The notes under the pieces were generated by a model that ran no database searches, had not been told where the DNA came from, and was given only the letters and a program-made list of their open reading frames with translations. The translations under genes were made by a program, and so were the position numbers. From positions 31,401,979-31,465,978 of the forward strand of contig NC_088302.1 of the NCBI RefSeq assembly GCF_032854445.1: a stretch of 64,000 nucleotides of DNA, given 5' to 3'. The stretch is from Liolophura sinensis (taxonomy: Eukaryota > Mollusca > Polyplacophora > Chitonida > Chitonidae). Below, piece after piece: positions 10,201 through 20,639 of the stretch. Each line of letters opens with the position of its first letter. Positions within the stretch are counted from its first letter, which is position 1.

Positions 10201-11510
10201 CTTATTCAATTTCCTCTACCCACAAATATGACGACCGTCAAATACTGACGCAACAATATAATGTGAAATATTCTTGAATACGTCTTAAAATATCATTAAA
10301 ACTAACAAATAAAGAATGTCTAGGAATAAAGAAAGCACCTCGTTGCTTTTTTTCTCCGCGAACTAGATATCATTAACTCTTTATAGCTGATGAATCCAAT
10401 AACTAGCTTGTTGGGCATAATCTGGGCATAATCTGGGCATCATAAATATTCACATTATGACTATGCGAAATGAGCATATTAAAGGTATAAGTAGTTGTTT
10501 AAAAATAACTACACAAATATAATAGCTGCAAAGTTATATATTAATTTCTGTCCATTTTGATAAAACAAAGCAGTTTTCATTATGTTAATTTTGTTTTCCA
10601 TTTGTAGTTTTTAATGTCTGGCGATAAGAAAATAATAGCAAATATTTTTATGACGAAAAGTATTATTTTTTTATACAACGTATTATTTCATCTCATAATG
10701 GTGGCATATATTACGGCCATAAAAGAACTATAGAGATTTTTTATTTGACTACGAATGTCTTTGGAACTTTTTCTGAGCCATTGTAGAAATCATTGAATAT
10801 TAACATTATTCGATGTGCTCAAGTAAATCTCATTTTTATTTGCATTGATGGCTTTCCCGGTCCTTAACCACGGTCATTACGATTGGACTTGCCACTGTTC
10901 GGTTTTTCTAGAAACATTTATAAGAAGTTTTATTGCAGTCGACCCCATGATTACAATCAAAGCTTGGAACAATCGTCTGGATTGGTATCACTCGGCTCTG
11001 TATCAAATGATGATGGCCATTGAAATTGACTATTCTGAGCCGTAGATAAGAGCCTTCTCGTTTTTCACCAGGTACCAGCTCAAACCGGTCACGCAATTAC
11101 TCCATTTTTCATTCTCTCTGACGAGGAATCTATCGCTCACATTTTACGTCTAGGCTGAAATGTTTCCAGTCAATTACATTTAATAAGCCGGGAAATTGAG
11201 GTCAAATCTATCCCTTATGAGTGGCGAGAAGGAAAAAAAAGTGAAAAGAAGACAAGTTCGGCATTTGTCATAACTGGTATTGATCTGTAATATGTACTTT
11301 TGCAAACGATGCTTGTTTGTTTTGCAGCCAATCGTGAACCAAGATGGCATGACGAAGCTCAGTTTCACCCACAAGTGGTTCCAAGGTTTTGGTGTGAACG
11401 GACAGAGATACGCCCGCAATCTGGACCTCTTATCGCGGATTTTCTTCCCATTGGTCTTCGGGGTATTCAACCTATTGTACTGGGTGTCCTATATCCATGT
11501 TATAACCTAG
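1191..11510 (+). CDS. Cys-loop ligand-gated anion channel subunit, glycine receptor/GluCl-like (7 exons, 5' end missing)
   Basis: Subunit of a pentameric neurotransmitter-gated channel of the plasma membrane. Joining 1191-1261, 3218-3285, 3557-3783, 5529-5611, 6039-6185, 7563-7975 and 11328-11510 gives an open frame of 396 residues; every intron is GT-AG and every split codon is restored. Numbering from the first full codon: Cys-loop C129 and C143 (13 between), second loop-C pair C190 and C203, M1 about 218-239, M2 246-266 with P-A-R at 244-246, M3 about 276-300, M4 about 375-391, then a five-residue tail. The PAR motif and 9' leucine (L255) indicate an anion channel; the second disulfide is a glycine receptor/GluCl hallmark. 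N-glycosylation sequons lie in exon 3 (NST) and exon 5 (NTT). The M3-M4 loop is short, about 70 residues. The signal-peptide exon is not found, so it is upstream or unrecognised. The ligand is unknown: several glycine-binding residues are changed. Confidence 0.93.
1771..1868 (-). mobile_element. SINE fragment (3' half), diverged
   Basis: The + strand reads tatttatttcattggtgttt, then a diverged ggatatttcact, then ggccaatatggtgg and accgggcacagtccgg. This is the reverse complement of the 3' body of the tRNA-derived SINE seen intact at 41327-41583. It lies in channel intron 1. Confidence 0.6.
3218..3285 (+). CDS. Channel gene exon b (68 nt)
   Basis: Acceptor gtttcag, donor gtgagt. It encodes [20 protein letters not shown] and then SM, the first beta strands of the ligand-binding domain. 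In vertebrate GABA-A and glycine receptor genes the matching exon is also 68 nt (family knowledge). Confidence 0.92.
3557..3783 (+). CDS. Channel gene exon c (loops D, A and E)
   Basis: Exon of 227 nt, acceptor tttcag, donor gtaagt. It holds loop D (residues V-N-M-L-L-F-L-E-W), the W-x-P-D-x-F-F-x-N-E-K core, H-E-I-T, and loop E (N-G-N-I-F-Y-A-T-R). The arginine of loop E is kept and is split across the next junction. The loop D arginine that contacts glycine in vertebrate receptors is a phenylalanine here. A sequon N-S-T is present. Confidence 0.95.
4110..5039 (+). other. Unassigned open segments in channel intron 3
   Basis: Three open stretches on the + strand (4110-4511, 4547-4732, 4812-5039; 133, 61 and 75 codons) sit close together in different frames. 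They read as plausible protein (for example [19 protein letters not shown]) but I recognise no family and no start or splice context. They may be remains of one decayed gene or transposon ORF inserted in the intron. Weak support. Confidence 0.2.
5318..5440 (+). repeat. Dispersed repeat, head of the 48-bp minisatellite family
   Basis: Contains aattaacaagaaggcgggtt followed by one copy of ataacactgtcttcgctggt and ggttttattctc. The same order (head plus one 48-bp-like unit) is found at 25071-25160 and 40590-40692, and with an expanded array at 8221-8909. Confidence 0.6.
5529..5611 (+). CDS. Channel gene exon d (Cys-loop, 83 nt)
   Basis: Acceptor ttgacag, donor gtaagt. It encodes the signature disulfide loop, [15 protein letters not shown], with the invariant P and D. 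The length of 83 nt equals the Cys-loop exon of vertebrate GABA-A and glycine receptor genes. Confidence 0.95.
6039..6185 (+). CDS. Channel gene exon e (loops B/F and first loop-C cysteine)
   Basis: Exon of 147 nt, acceptor tgtttcag, donor gtatga. It begins by completing F in S-F-G-Y (loop B), has a sequon N-T-T, the L-P-Q-F strand and D-Y-C, the first cysteine of the second disulfide. Confidence 0.93.
7249..7305 (+). pseudogene. Decayed duplicate of the start of channel exon f
   Basis: Follows tactgtttcag and reads atgaccatacctgtccatgg, close to the start of the true exon at 7563 (atgaccacacttgtctggaa). It encodes [10 protein letters not shown] and then hits an in-frame stop. It lies 314 bases upstream of the true exon in the same intron, so a local duplication followed by decay is the simplest reading. 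Confidence 0.6.
7563..7975 (+). CDS. Channel gene exon f (M1-M3 and start of the intracellular loop)
   Basis: Exon of 413 nt, acceptor ctttttcag, donor gtaagt. It begins D-D-H-T-C-L-E, then M1 ([11 protein letters not shown]), M2 ([17 protein letters not shown]) and M3 ([10 protein letters not shown]). It ends in a Pro/Ser-rich loop. Position 6' of M2 is leucine, not the usual threonine. Confidence 0.96.
8221..8909 (+). repeat. 48-bp minisatellite (about 13 units) with its single-copy head
   Basis: The array 8297-8909 has a 48-bp unit (tatcacactgtcgtggctgc, then tctggttttactc, then a variable tatgctgtacgtc part). The head at 8221-8296 (gaggtaaattgacaagaggc...) matches the dispersed copies. 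Two variant endings, ctcactatgctg and ctctcttggttg, alternate. As 48 is a multiple of three, all + frames stay partly open; the 16-residue repeat [16 protein letters not shown] is a by-product, not a gene. It lies in channel intron 6. Confidence 0.9.
9006..9066 (+). repeat. Simple A-rich and (CA)n sequence
   Basis: Runs of A broken by C, then ccccc, then a (ac)n tract of about nine units. Microsatellite in channel intron 6. Confidence 0.9.
9144..9557 (-). other. Unassigned 137-codon open frame in channel intron 6
   Basis: Longest non-repeat minus-strand frame in this intron. No signal peptide, membrane segment or motif that I recognise; the end reads [15 protein letters not shown]. No homologous copy elsewhere in the window. 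It may be chance. Confidence 0.15.
9816..10051 (-). mobile_element. tRNA-derived SINE, diverged, nearly full length
   Basis: The + strand shows the reverse complement order: gatttatttgattggtgact, actcaagaatatttga, caatggcggccagcat, accacccgcaggtt, gaactcacatcgatcgcagt, gagtcattgtgcacgctaac. It matches the intact copy at 41327-41583 over most of its length. It lies in channel intron 6. Confidence 0.75.
11328..11510 (+). CDS. Channel gene exon g (end of loop, M4, stop)
   Basis: Acceptor tttgcag; phase 0 matches exon f. About 37 loop residues lead into [20 protein letters not shown], a textbook M4, then TAG at 11508-11510. The preceding intron is 3.35 kb, so an alternative loop exon cannot be excluded. 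Confidence 0.94.
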   Translation, partial: PIVNQDGMTKLSFTHKWFQGFGVNGQRYARNLDLLSRIFFPLVFGVFNLLYWVSYIHVIT

Positions 11511-11920
11511 TCCACTATAAGCACCAAGGCATAAGTATACGCAAGAGGAATCAGTTTTCCAAAGCGACAAACTGGCAAAGAACGCACGTTTTTCAGGTCA
11601 GTGATTCGCCTGTAAGCAATGCGCCAAAATCAACAAGATTAACCACACACAACGCTAACATGTACTGCTGCTTATTGGTGTTACGATATGTAAGGCAGGG
11701 GTAAAACATTCGAAGAATACCTTACCGAAAAAGAAGGCGTGATTTTGTTAAATCCCCTTGTCCTCAACACACGTCCCGAAAGCATCTTAAACGAAACTGC
11801 CAATTGATCCCTGTGGAAACGAAACATCGATTGTATCATTGGTTATATATACCTTTCACGAGCAAATCTGTGTATGCCATACCTTTCCGACTAACTTCTG
11901 ATAAGGTTGTGAGACACGGA

Positions 11921-12080
11921 TATATGTGACGTTAAACGGATATGTTTGGCATTACACGGAAAAAAATGTGTGACGTCACACAAATATGTGTGGCATTACA
12001 CAGAAATGTGTGGCGTTACACGAATATGTGTGGCATTACATGGAAATGTGTGGTGTTACACGAATATGTGTGGCATTACA
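11921..12080 (+). repeat. 20-bp tandem repeat, 8 units
   Basis: Units of 20 bp alternate between two forms, aatatgtgtggcattacacg and aaatgtgtggcgttacacg, so there is a 40-bp dimer period. One unit (11961-11980) contains the palindrome gtgtgacgtcacac. It starts about 410 bases after the channel stop codon. Confidence 0.85.
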
Positions 12081-12082
12081 CC

Positions 12083-14461
12083 AGCGTGGGATAAATCGCT
12101 GTGTGTCGTCCTACATAAACTGTAATACAATGCGGAGAAACAGTAAAACTATGGGCACACTGTGAAACAAAAGCCGCGGACCCCTTCATGTCAGATTTGC
12201 AATGTTAAGCCAGAGATGCTTGAACGTTAACAATAAATACATTGACACCGTTCCAACAAATGCTTTCTGCAAGTGGTGTTTATCAAAAGCACATAAATAT
12301 TTCCAATGGATATGTGGGTTTATAAGAGTGAAAGGTTATGCTAGAATTCACCGGATTGCAAAACGTACCCTACTTTATCATGTTGATGTTGAAATCCTCT
12401 AAATGTCAGCGAAAGAAATGCATAACGAAAACAGGAGTATTAGGACTAGCCCGGCTGGGAATCGCAGTAAGGTGCATATAATACTGCGGTGCATTCATCC
12501 TATATTACATTGCTGGTTTGTGGGTACAGTTATTTGACGTTATAAAGGAGACAAAGGCGAAAACTGCCCAGCACATCAAAACTGTGAGTGGAATAAGAAA
12601 GAATCAGACTCTTCATGTTGAGTTGTTATTCTAGCGAGACGGTTGCATTGGATGGATGAGGACGCTTCATCTGGAGGACCAAGAAATCACCGATGTGTTT
12701 GAACTGTGTGTGACATGATGTGTATGGGGAATCCCCCAATCTTCTTCAGCTATACAGGTAATGGATAGGTATGTATGTCATATAGCAGCTTAAAGACATT
12801 GCTTTGAACACGGATGTGATCAAGAAACGAACGTATTGCCCAAACAGTAGTATTGTTTCACCACTTTCCAAACGCCAGGATGATGTTTCGGTTACACATG
12901 CTTCGCACAGTCTGTGGAACTTGTGGAAAGAGTTCCCAGAGTGACAGCTATATTCTAACTCCATGTTTTACGGAGGATTGTTATGTTTATGTTACGCATG
13001 TAGAGAAACTCCGTGGTTTGGTGGTTCCTGGAAGGATAGCGCATGTTCTGCGGCCGATGAACACACGGTGATTGCTGACGGCTATGACTGACACTGTCAA
13101 TCATCCATTCGGGTGGTGACCACGATTTGCTAAGAAATGTCTCCGGCAAATGTCAGCGGTGCAATACATATATTAACAGGGTTTTATGTTCACTTACTTG
13201 AAAAGACCCAACTATGACCTTAATGAAAATGTATTAAATTTTGTATGAGTGTTAATATTGTACACGTAAAGTAAAGTATAAATGTCTGTTTACTTTGTGC
13301 TTATCGACGGACTTCCCTCCTTATCAAAGTAACTACCTGTTAGACGTAAGTGATGAACGAAGAGTTCGTATAAATCTGCTCGTTTAAGGCTGTGCGTTAG
13401 AATCCCCTACAGCAAATTTATCTCAAATGTTCCCCCATGCCCCCTCCAAAACGAAACCGATTATGTTTCATTAAAGCAAAGTTTTTCTATATGCAGATCA
13501 CTTACTTATGCATACCATTGTACTATTGAAAGGAGATGTTGTACTTCTGTAGTGGCTGTATTTTGTGTCGCCATGTTGAGTTTACCAAGTGCCTTTAGGT
13601 GGCTCTGGTCCCAGGAGATAACGTGTACTCCTTGCGTAAAACAGTTCCTGTATTTTCCTGATATATACAAGACATATAAATGAACGATTTGTCGTAAATG
13701 ATGTATATATATATTAAATGTATGACGTATGGATACTGACCAAATGGATCAATACCCAGACGTTTTAACCGTCATAGTAAATGTTATATCACGTTATCCA
13801 GTAATACAGCGGAGACCTTGTTGCTTTTCCGGATTAAATGCGAGAGCGTGTGATTGACCAGTTTTCCATAACGTACGTGTGCTCCCTAAATTATGTAAGT
13901 TCTTAATTAAAGCTCTGCAACCATTATATCCTCGCCTGCATTCAATTGAATTCTATATTTCATCTCAAACCTGACAGGGAACAGAATTGTGACTCTCATA
14001 GCTGCATCCTGCTGACTAAGAGACTCAACCCCACATGGAACACACCTGTACTTTTCTGTACTCGTTGACTCCCTTCGTAGTCTGCCTTTTTTAGCCATCC
14101 AAGTGTAATCACACAGAGAACAGACTCGTACTTTCCTGTATTCTAATTCCCATATTGGTCTGCCTCATTCATTCGTCTGTAAGTGAATCCAACCTCACAA
14201 GTTAACAACTATATGCTGCAGATTTAAAAAAACACAACAACAACAGGAAAATGTTATGCAAGGTTGATTAGAAACCAAATTTGGCAAAACTGTTTTTCTA
14301 AGCACAAACGGTTGAACAATCCCTTTTACTAGTGAAATCATGTTAAATCGTACACAGGCATTCAAAGTTCTAAGATAAGTGACCCTGAAGTAAAGCCGAA
14401 GTGTAGTTGTATAAAAATGTTACATTTTCAAATATGTTGACAAAATGACAAAGTTTATCAA
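12083..14461. other. No gene recognised
   Basis: Mostly AT-rich non-coding sequence. A less AT-rich stretch at about 12840-13080 has a 72-codon + frame (12853-13071) without recognised domains. Confidence 0.5.
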
Positions 14462-14692
14462 ATGGAGAAATACGTGCATAAATGTGTGACGTGTGTCAGA
14501 TGTAATATGGAAATTTTAAGACCGATCTATCTTGTCGCCAAAGGTAAAGGTAAAGACAATAAGCTGTATAATGTGACTTGTCAGGAATGTTTTGATCAAC
14601 ATTATTTCACTGACCACCTGTCTCGTCGTGTTTTGGAGGCACAAATGGCACCCCTTTCCACCAGGAACTTATTATGTTCACAAACACTATAG
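14462..14692 (+). other. LIM-like zinc-ribbon fragment (76 codons)
   Basis: Reads H-K-C-V-T-C-V-R-C-N near the start and T-C-Q-E-C-F-D-Q-H-Y about 30 residues later. This resembles the C-x2-C-x2-C and C-x2-C parts of a LIM zinc-binding domain, but the first C-x2-C pair is missing and the spacing is loose. No clear splice sites flank it. It could be an exon, a gene relic or chance. Confidence 0.25.
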
Positions 14693-15048
14693 TATGTGCA
14701 ATTAGAAATAGTTGCCTGATGCTTCTGACAGTTTGCATGCTACAGTAGAGCAATATTGCCTTTAATGATTAAAAAGCTCGAATTTGAAACTCCCTTATTA
14801 TTGACAGTTTGGGGTTTGTTCATATACAACTTTCTTTGGAAGGTTACGGTGTTATTTCTGAATGTTTCCTCTACTTGAAACGCTGACAAGTGTCATCTGA
14901 CTGAATGATATTGTGTTTAATACGGCACAATAAATCAATCAAATAAATGTGTTATTTATAAAATAAATATATGCAAAACATCCATGCGACATAGGAGAAT
15001 GGTAAAAGTGTTGCTAGACGATATAAAGGTTATCGCGGGTCCGTGGGA

Positions 15049-15126
15049 TTAGACACATGTTTGTGCTACGTGGTTTGCCACTCCCATCTGCATGGAGTAG
15101 GGTACTACCTGGTCCAGATAAAAATT
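15049..15126 (+). pseudogene. Possible M1-like channel fragment
   Basis: Encodes D-T-C-L, then 13 residues on, V-G-Y-Y-L-V-Q-I. The true exon has H-T-C-L and L-G-Y-Y-L-V-Q-I. The stretch ggtactacctggtccagat differs from the exon's ggctattacctggtgcagat at a few bases. Downstream sequence is not channel-like. A very decayed paralogous piece or chance. Confidence 0.25.
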
Positions 15127-15860
15127 CACCATCCACTCTATAAAAACAAACCTGTTAAACTGAGACATGGCTATGAGTTTTTTTGGAGTAATGACGAAAT
15201 AGTTTATGTTTGTGTTGCAAACAATTACGCTACGTATTCCATCTGGTTCTGTTATTTCAACAGAACATATTATTGTCTTGTCCATAATATAACATAATGT
15301 TACATTAACATATAATGTACTCTACAATCACTAAAAAACACAATATTATGTTAGATTCAACAGATTAGCTTTAGAGTGTAGTAGTGGGAATATTACACTT
15401 TTTAAAATAACAACATATGACCTATTTGAACAGCTTACATTGTTAGACCATGTTACACTAATATGTATACAGTCTATCGCTGTTATATTTGTCATTTATC
15501 TTACTATATAGTAAGAATAAAGTTGTGAAGATGTATGGTATAATATATGGTATGAAAGCGTGAACAACAGACCAAGCTGTATGGTTAGTAGCTACAGATA
15601 TAGCTATTGTCCTTTGTACCAGTGTTAAAACCCAGTGACGCCATGAAGCTTTATGTCCCTCATTTATATTAATAAAATATTCAAGGTTAAACCCTGAATA
15701 GTCATGTTTTATAAGCATTCCCAATCAGGCAATTTTTTCTGAGGAAACATTAAACCGTTTGCAAGAACAAGACTCTTAAAGTGACTGTATTATACGGCCC
15801 GGGAAACGCTATGTGTACACGATGATTAGCGCGGGGAACACTACATACGTGCCCGATTAC

Positions 15861-15943
15861 CTCCCACAATAATGCTGGCCGCCCTCGTATAAGTGAAATT
15901 TACTTCAGTACGGCGTAAAACACCAAATAAATGAATAAATAAA
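15861..15943 (+). mobile_element. SINE 3' end fragment
   Basis: Reads ccacaataatgctggccgcc, ctcgtataagtgaaat, cagtacggcgtaaaacacca and an aataaatgaataaataaa tail; sense orientation of the SINE family, 5'-truncated. Confidence 0.8.
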
Positions 15944-16865
15944 CTTGGTTCAATCGGCAAACAGACAAAGCAGATACCGTAGTGGTTTTGAGGACACACC
16001 AGTGGACATACCGCGGATCATACGTGGAACAAAAAAGCACACGGCCGCAACATTTGGACGTTTCAACGACAGCCCACTAGCCAGCTCAGCTCTTGTTTTT
16101 TGTATCTATTTTTCAAAAATTTCGAATGTGCTCGAAAGTATGTGAACTTTCTTCAAATATCGCGAAGACTCACATAAACTGGAAAACTCACATAAAAAGC
16201 ACGACATTTGCTAAATTATGTGTGAGTACCAGCTGATACAAATGCTGTTTATCCGGCCTAAACACCTAATGTGTCATGCGCACTCCGGTAGAAGCAGTAA
16301 AAAGGAACAATTGAAGAGAAGAAATACGTCACTGACAGCGTCAACGGTATAGGCTCTATTTGTGCCAGTTGTTGGCAAATCACTGTCATATATTCAGACC
16401 ACATACCCCTATGTCTAATGTGTCATTCAAGCAGTGCACAACTACTTAATTACCGGTATTCTAGAATTTGATTTTTTATTTTCTGTATTTAACTTGTTTA
16501 TGACTTCCTAAAGAGCCCACCAATGATTTATGTCCTTCCATTCTCGTGTGTTTGGACGCTTGTCTAAAATGGTTAGTAGCTTCTAGAACAAGATTAGTTT
16601 CTATAAATAATACATATTGAAGGACAAGGAAACATTTTGAATTCCTTCCTGTATTTTCACTTGACAATGGGCTATTATCGTTATTGTGATTTATTTTCAA
16701 CATCAGGGATACAAGTGTAACTATCAAAATTTTCTTGTTATATTTAAGCCTCTCATGTGATATAAAGCTGCATCCACCTGGGATTTCTTGACTATTTTTA
16801 CCTATCTATCATCAAGGCTTTATTCAACACGTCAGCGTTCACAATTTGAATTCTTTTAATATCTT

Positions 16866-17020
16866 TGAGTGAGTGCTTGGGATTTAACGTCGTACTTAAC
16901 AATTTTTAGTCATATGACGAAGAAGGAGAATGCATGTACGTGTAATGTGCCTCCTTGTTGCAGGACGAATTTCCACAGCTCTTATATCTTATGTCTTTAC
17001 TGAGACGTCTAATATCCTTG
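16866..17020 (+). repeat. Interspersed repeat, gagtgagtgcttgg family, partial
   Basis: Contains tgagtgagtgcttgggattt, gtcgtacttaacaattttta, gtcatatgacgaagaagg and cctccttgttgcaggacga in the same order as the copy at 523-756. Confidence 0.8.
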
Positions 17021-18666
17021 AGGGTTTTGACTGAAAGTGATCTCAGCTACATACCCTAGGCATTGTATGACCCCAGCAGATATTGGAAATTTGTAATCTG
17101 CTTATCTTTTAATATATACTAATAGGAACACTGTAATGGTTTTGGCACAGTAGTATTTAGCCTCGACATTATTGAAACCTGTTGGTCCTTTTTTGTTCTC
17201 GGTAACTTAACCTTTTAAAGAATCAGAAATTATCTGTCAGCATATTTCTCCTTATGTTCAGTGTTTTGAAGGCCGAAAGAATTGGCAAGGACATTCAAGT
17301 TGTAATAAAAGCAGCACTTTCATGATAATTTTTACTTAACTTTTCGTTGAAACTTTGAAGAATTCAAGTCTTCAAGATACTGTGTGTACAAAGGGTGCAC
17401 TCAATGAAGTTTCTTCTTTTGCTTTATTATACACTGTTATTTGACGGCTTCTCCTTACATGTCTCTGTCCTGGTTTCTTAACTTAAGTATTTCCTGGCTT
17501 CTTTGGTTGTGCGCGTTGAGCGTTGTTTTGAAAATTGCTCTTGCAATTCTTGATTTGATTGGACGTCCATAATGTGTTGGCGATTTTGATACGATTGTCT
17601 GTGTCCACACCTATAAGTTTAGTAGCCTCCGCTGTTCCAAACTAAAACTGAAGATAGTTTTGGAAATTGTTCTTGTTCTTGCAATTCTTGATCTGGTCGG
17701 ACGTGCGTTATAGTTGACGAGCGTCTGATACAACTATAAATTCAGCAGCCTCCAGTGACTGTTCGTGCCATCGGATGGATTTTTCCAGGAGAAAACTAGC
17801 CTTTAACCAATGTCTTTGTGAAGAGGCAGCAAAAAAGAAAAACAAAATAGAAACCCTATGACTTTCAGTTTTCAGAATGGACCCTACCTTTAAATATTAA
17901 CTGAAATTTCACTGGAACAATACTCGAAGTAAAGTCTGATTTTAATCTTATTACATTTACGACTCTCATTAGAAACTCAACGTTGCAACAATTTACATTT
18001 AGCAACTATTGTCGATACTCTACTCGCCATCATGTAGTCGTTTTTATTGATCTGATGTGCCAGTGGTAAATGCAACGATGAAATCACATGGTTATACTGA
18101 GTGCTGTTCTGAAGCTACTAGCGTTAGCCTTTCTGGTGGGGTCTACGTTCCAAATTTATATATAGTCCCTTCTAGCGCGCAGGGAAAATGAATACGGACA
18201 TTTTATCCAATAATTTCGGTAGTGACTTGGGTCTGAGTGAAACACAATCAATCCTTATCATGTGAATAGACACAATTATTGGTTTAAAAACTGCGGAATA
18301 TTCCTTTAAACTGGATACCTCTGGAAGCAATTTGGCAGTGATTAGGTATTACCTCCCATTACCTACAATACGGTTATAGCGTGTACTATACGGTTAAAAC
18401 AGTATGACAGGTTATCCCAACAACCGATTGTGTACCGGCTCTCCATTACGTATGTACTCTGTAATGGGCCAATTCCTTTCCGGAATCTCTGGGCATATGC
18501 CCCGAGACCTGGCCACAAATTAACTCCACTTCTATCATCACCTGAGATCACGTTTGCGGTATTGCTCTTAAGCCCAGTGTGCTCACGCACTATTAGCTTT
18601 ATTTTGTAAGCTCCGCAGATCCACCCGCTTTCCATTATTCCAATCGATCCGATTTTTCTTTGTCAG
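17021..18666. other. No gene recognised
   Basis: AT-rich sequence with two related short stretches near 17510-17570 and 17660-17710 (attgctcttgcaattcttgat and ttgttcttgcaattcttgat), a weak local duplication. A 90-codon minus frame at 18363-18635 has no recognised motif. Confidence 0.4.
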
Positions 18667-18779
18667 GAGGCACGAAGCGAACGCTCCCTCTGTGGACGTC
18701 AACTCCGCTCCCAGCAGCCCGACAATTGTTTCTGGAACTCTTGGGAAATCAAAATCCGACGAGAGGATCTTCCCATTCT
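18667..18779 (+). other. Exon-like segment, unassigned
   Basis: Preceded by a pyrimidine-rich acceptor (tttttctttgtcag) and followed by a weak donor (gtaaaa). One frame reads RHEANAPSVDVNSAPSSPT, then I-V-S-G-T-L-G-K-S-K-S-D-E-R, a Ser/Pro-rich stretch of the kind found in disordered intracellular loops. It is more GC-rich than its surroundings. No partner exons were identified. Confidence 0.3.
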
Positions 18780-19705
18780 GTAAAATTATAGTTCATTAGA
18801 ATCTTTCAAATCCACACGGCTTTACAAACAGGTCAACAATATCCATGCCGGTAAACCTTCTGTGGAGGCCTATAAAACAAAACCGGAAAAGTTTCACTCT
18901 TCCCATCATGTTGTGTATTAGCGCGTGTACATTCCTGACCGGAACTAACTGAGTCTTAAATAAATAATCGGTCTAATTGAATTCTCCACAGGCTTATATA
19001 AATACACAACAGTTGTCTGGCCCTCAGCTATATATAACTTTGTGTGGCAATAGAGCTAAAGCTTTTGTTAGCATTGATAACACAATAACGTCTCACAGAA
19101 ATGGAGTAGATATCTTCATTGGGTTTTCCATACTAATCTAATGGAATCAGAATAGCGGAATTAAAAAAAGAATCAGATATTCATTAGCAGCCATGGAAAC
19201 TTCAGGTCTCTATTTTTTTTCAAGAGCAATCCTTTTTGCTGTCAATCTGAGCAATGCCTCACATTTCATCGATCTGGTTTATATATAGTTTTACAACTAT
19301 GGGCAAATCAGTTTCTTTTCTAATTTCTGCAATTCCATTAGATTCATGGCGAAATGAAGATTGGGTGTTTCATTAGTTTGGTCTGTTTTGAATTCATTTA
19401 ACTTGCGATTTAACCTTAACCGATTATTTTTCAAGTGGAAAGAAAAACAGGCGAAGACATCAAACAAAATGTAAAAATAACGCAAGTTGTCCAGCCTTGA
19501 ACGCCATATTATGTTAAAAAAATTCTTAAATGCGATTTAAAATACTGACAACTGAAATGGAACCACAAGACTAATAAACTTCAATCGAAGTGTGATAAAT
19601 ATTTCATGTACTTATCTGGTTAGTGTTTAAAGTTGTAATCAAGAAGTTTCACTTATACACCACAGTAAGGTTTATCGGTAGATACAAGTTATACCTACGC
19701 AAGGC

Positions 19706-19915
19706 ACCACGGGCCGATTCCACAAAGCACTAATTTCTTACTTCAGTCTTAAGGCTTTTTTTTTTCGGCTTTAGAAATGAAAATTTTTGGCACCTCATCA
19801 ATATTGTCTCAAGACAATTGTGTCAAAATTGAACTTCCAGTACCAAAAGGTAAGCACTGTCAAGTAGTTTTAAATTTTGACCTATGTCAGAAATGGCTTT
19901 GTGGAATCGTTGCCT
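19706..19915 (+). mobile_element. MITE, ggccgattccacaaagc family, copy 1
   Basis: Left end gggccgattccacaaagc and right end gctttgtggaatcgttgcc are inverted copies. Inside lie aaaatttttggcacctcatc, gacaattgtgtcaaaattg and ttaaattttgacctatgtc, shared with the copies at 27066 and 35762. No coding capacity. Confidence 0.8.
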
Positions 19916-20031
19916 GATGAACCTTCTGCTAAGGCATCAGCCGAACTTGATGAATGTGAGTTCGTGGTCGGTCAAGAGATCAAATAAGTTTTCGGAACCT
20001 TTAAGGTATAAATACATACATGTTCTGGTAA

Positions 20032-20600
20032 TCATAGATTATTAACTGTATGTGCTTTGAAAGAAAATTTGACTTCCTTCAGGCCGAGATGCACGCTAAG
20101 TGTTAGAATCTCAACAACAATTTTGGATGTATCTGTCAATCCCGTTGTACTGGTGGGAGCTCCCCTACTGTCCACATTGGTTATGCATCGGATGACGTGA
20201 CGGTGACGATGAAGAGAATACGGGGGAAAGCTGTCCATTGGGAGATGTCTGCAGGATTAACCCCGTCGTACCCGGAGTTAGTCGGTCAAATACTGATAAT
20301 GATCGGATCAGCCCTGAGAGCAGGCACGTCGCCCAGGGAGAAGTTATGATGAGATAATACCCTCACCGACCATCACAGCCAACTATATGCAACCGAGATG
20401 TATTTACCATTATTCCCTCGTAAATCACTGACAGATGAAAGCCGCGTTTGGAACAACCCCGGACCTAACACCTCGTTGTATGATTTCAACATCAATTCAC
20501 GGCGTGTAATACCGATATCTGACATTGTCAACTTGGAGTCGAGTGTTGCTTTGTCTGTCGTATTGGAAATAAGAGCTGCGCATAAACAGGGCAAATCGTC
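20032..20600 (-). other. Two minus-strand exon-like segments
   Basis: 20600-20393 is open and ends at a possible donor (ggtaaatac). 20259-20032 follows a possible acceptor (cctgcag) and reads V-D-S-R-G-A-P-T-S-T-T-G, then K-I-V-V-E-I-L, faintly like the D-x-G-x-P...T...V-x-I part of a cadherin repeat. Frames have not been shown to join. No confident identity. Confidence 0.2.
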
Positions 20601-20639
20601 ATGAACTGTACTGCGGGGGTTATGGCTGATAAGTGATTT

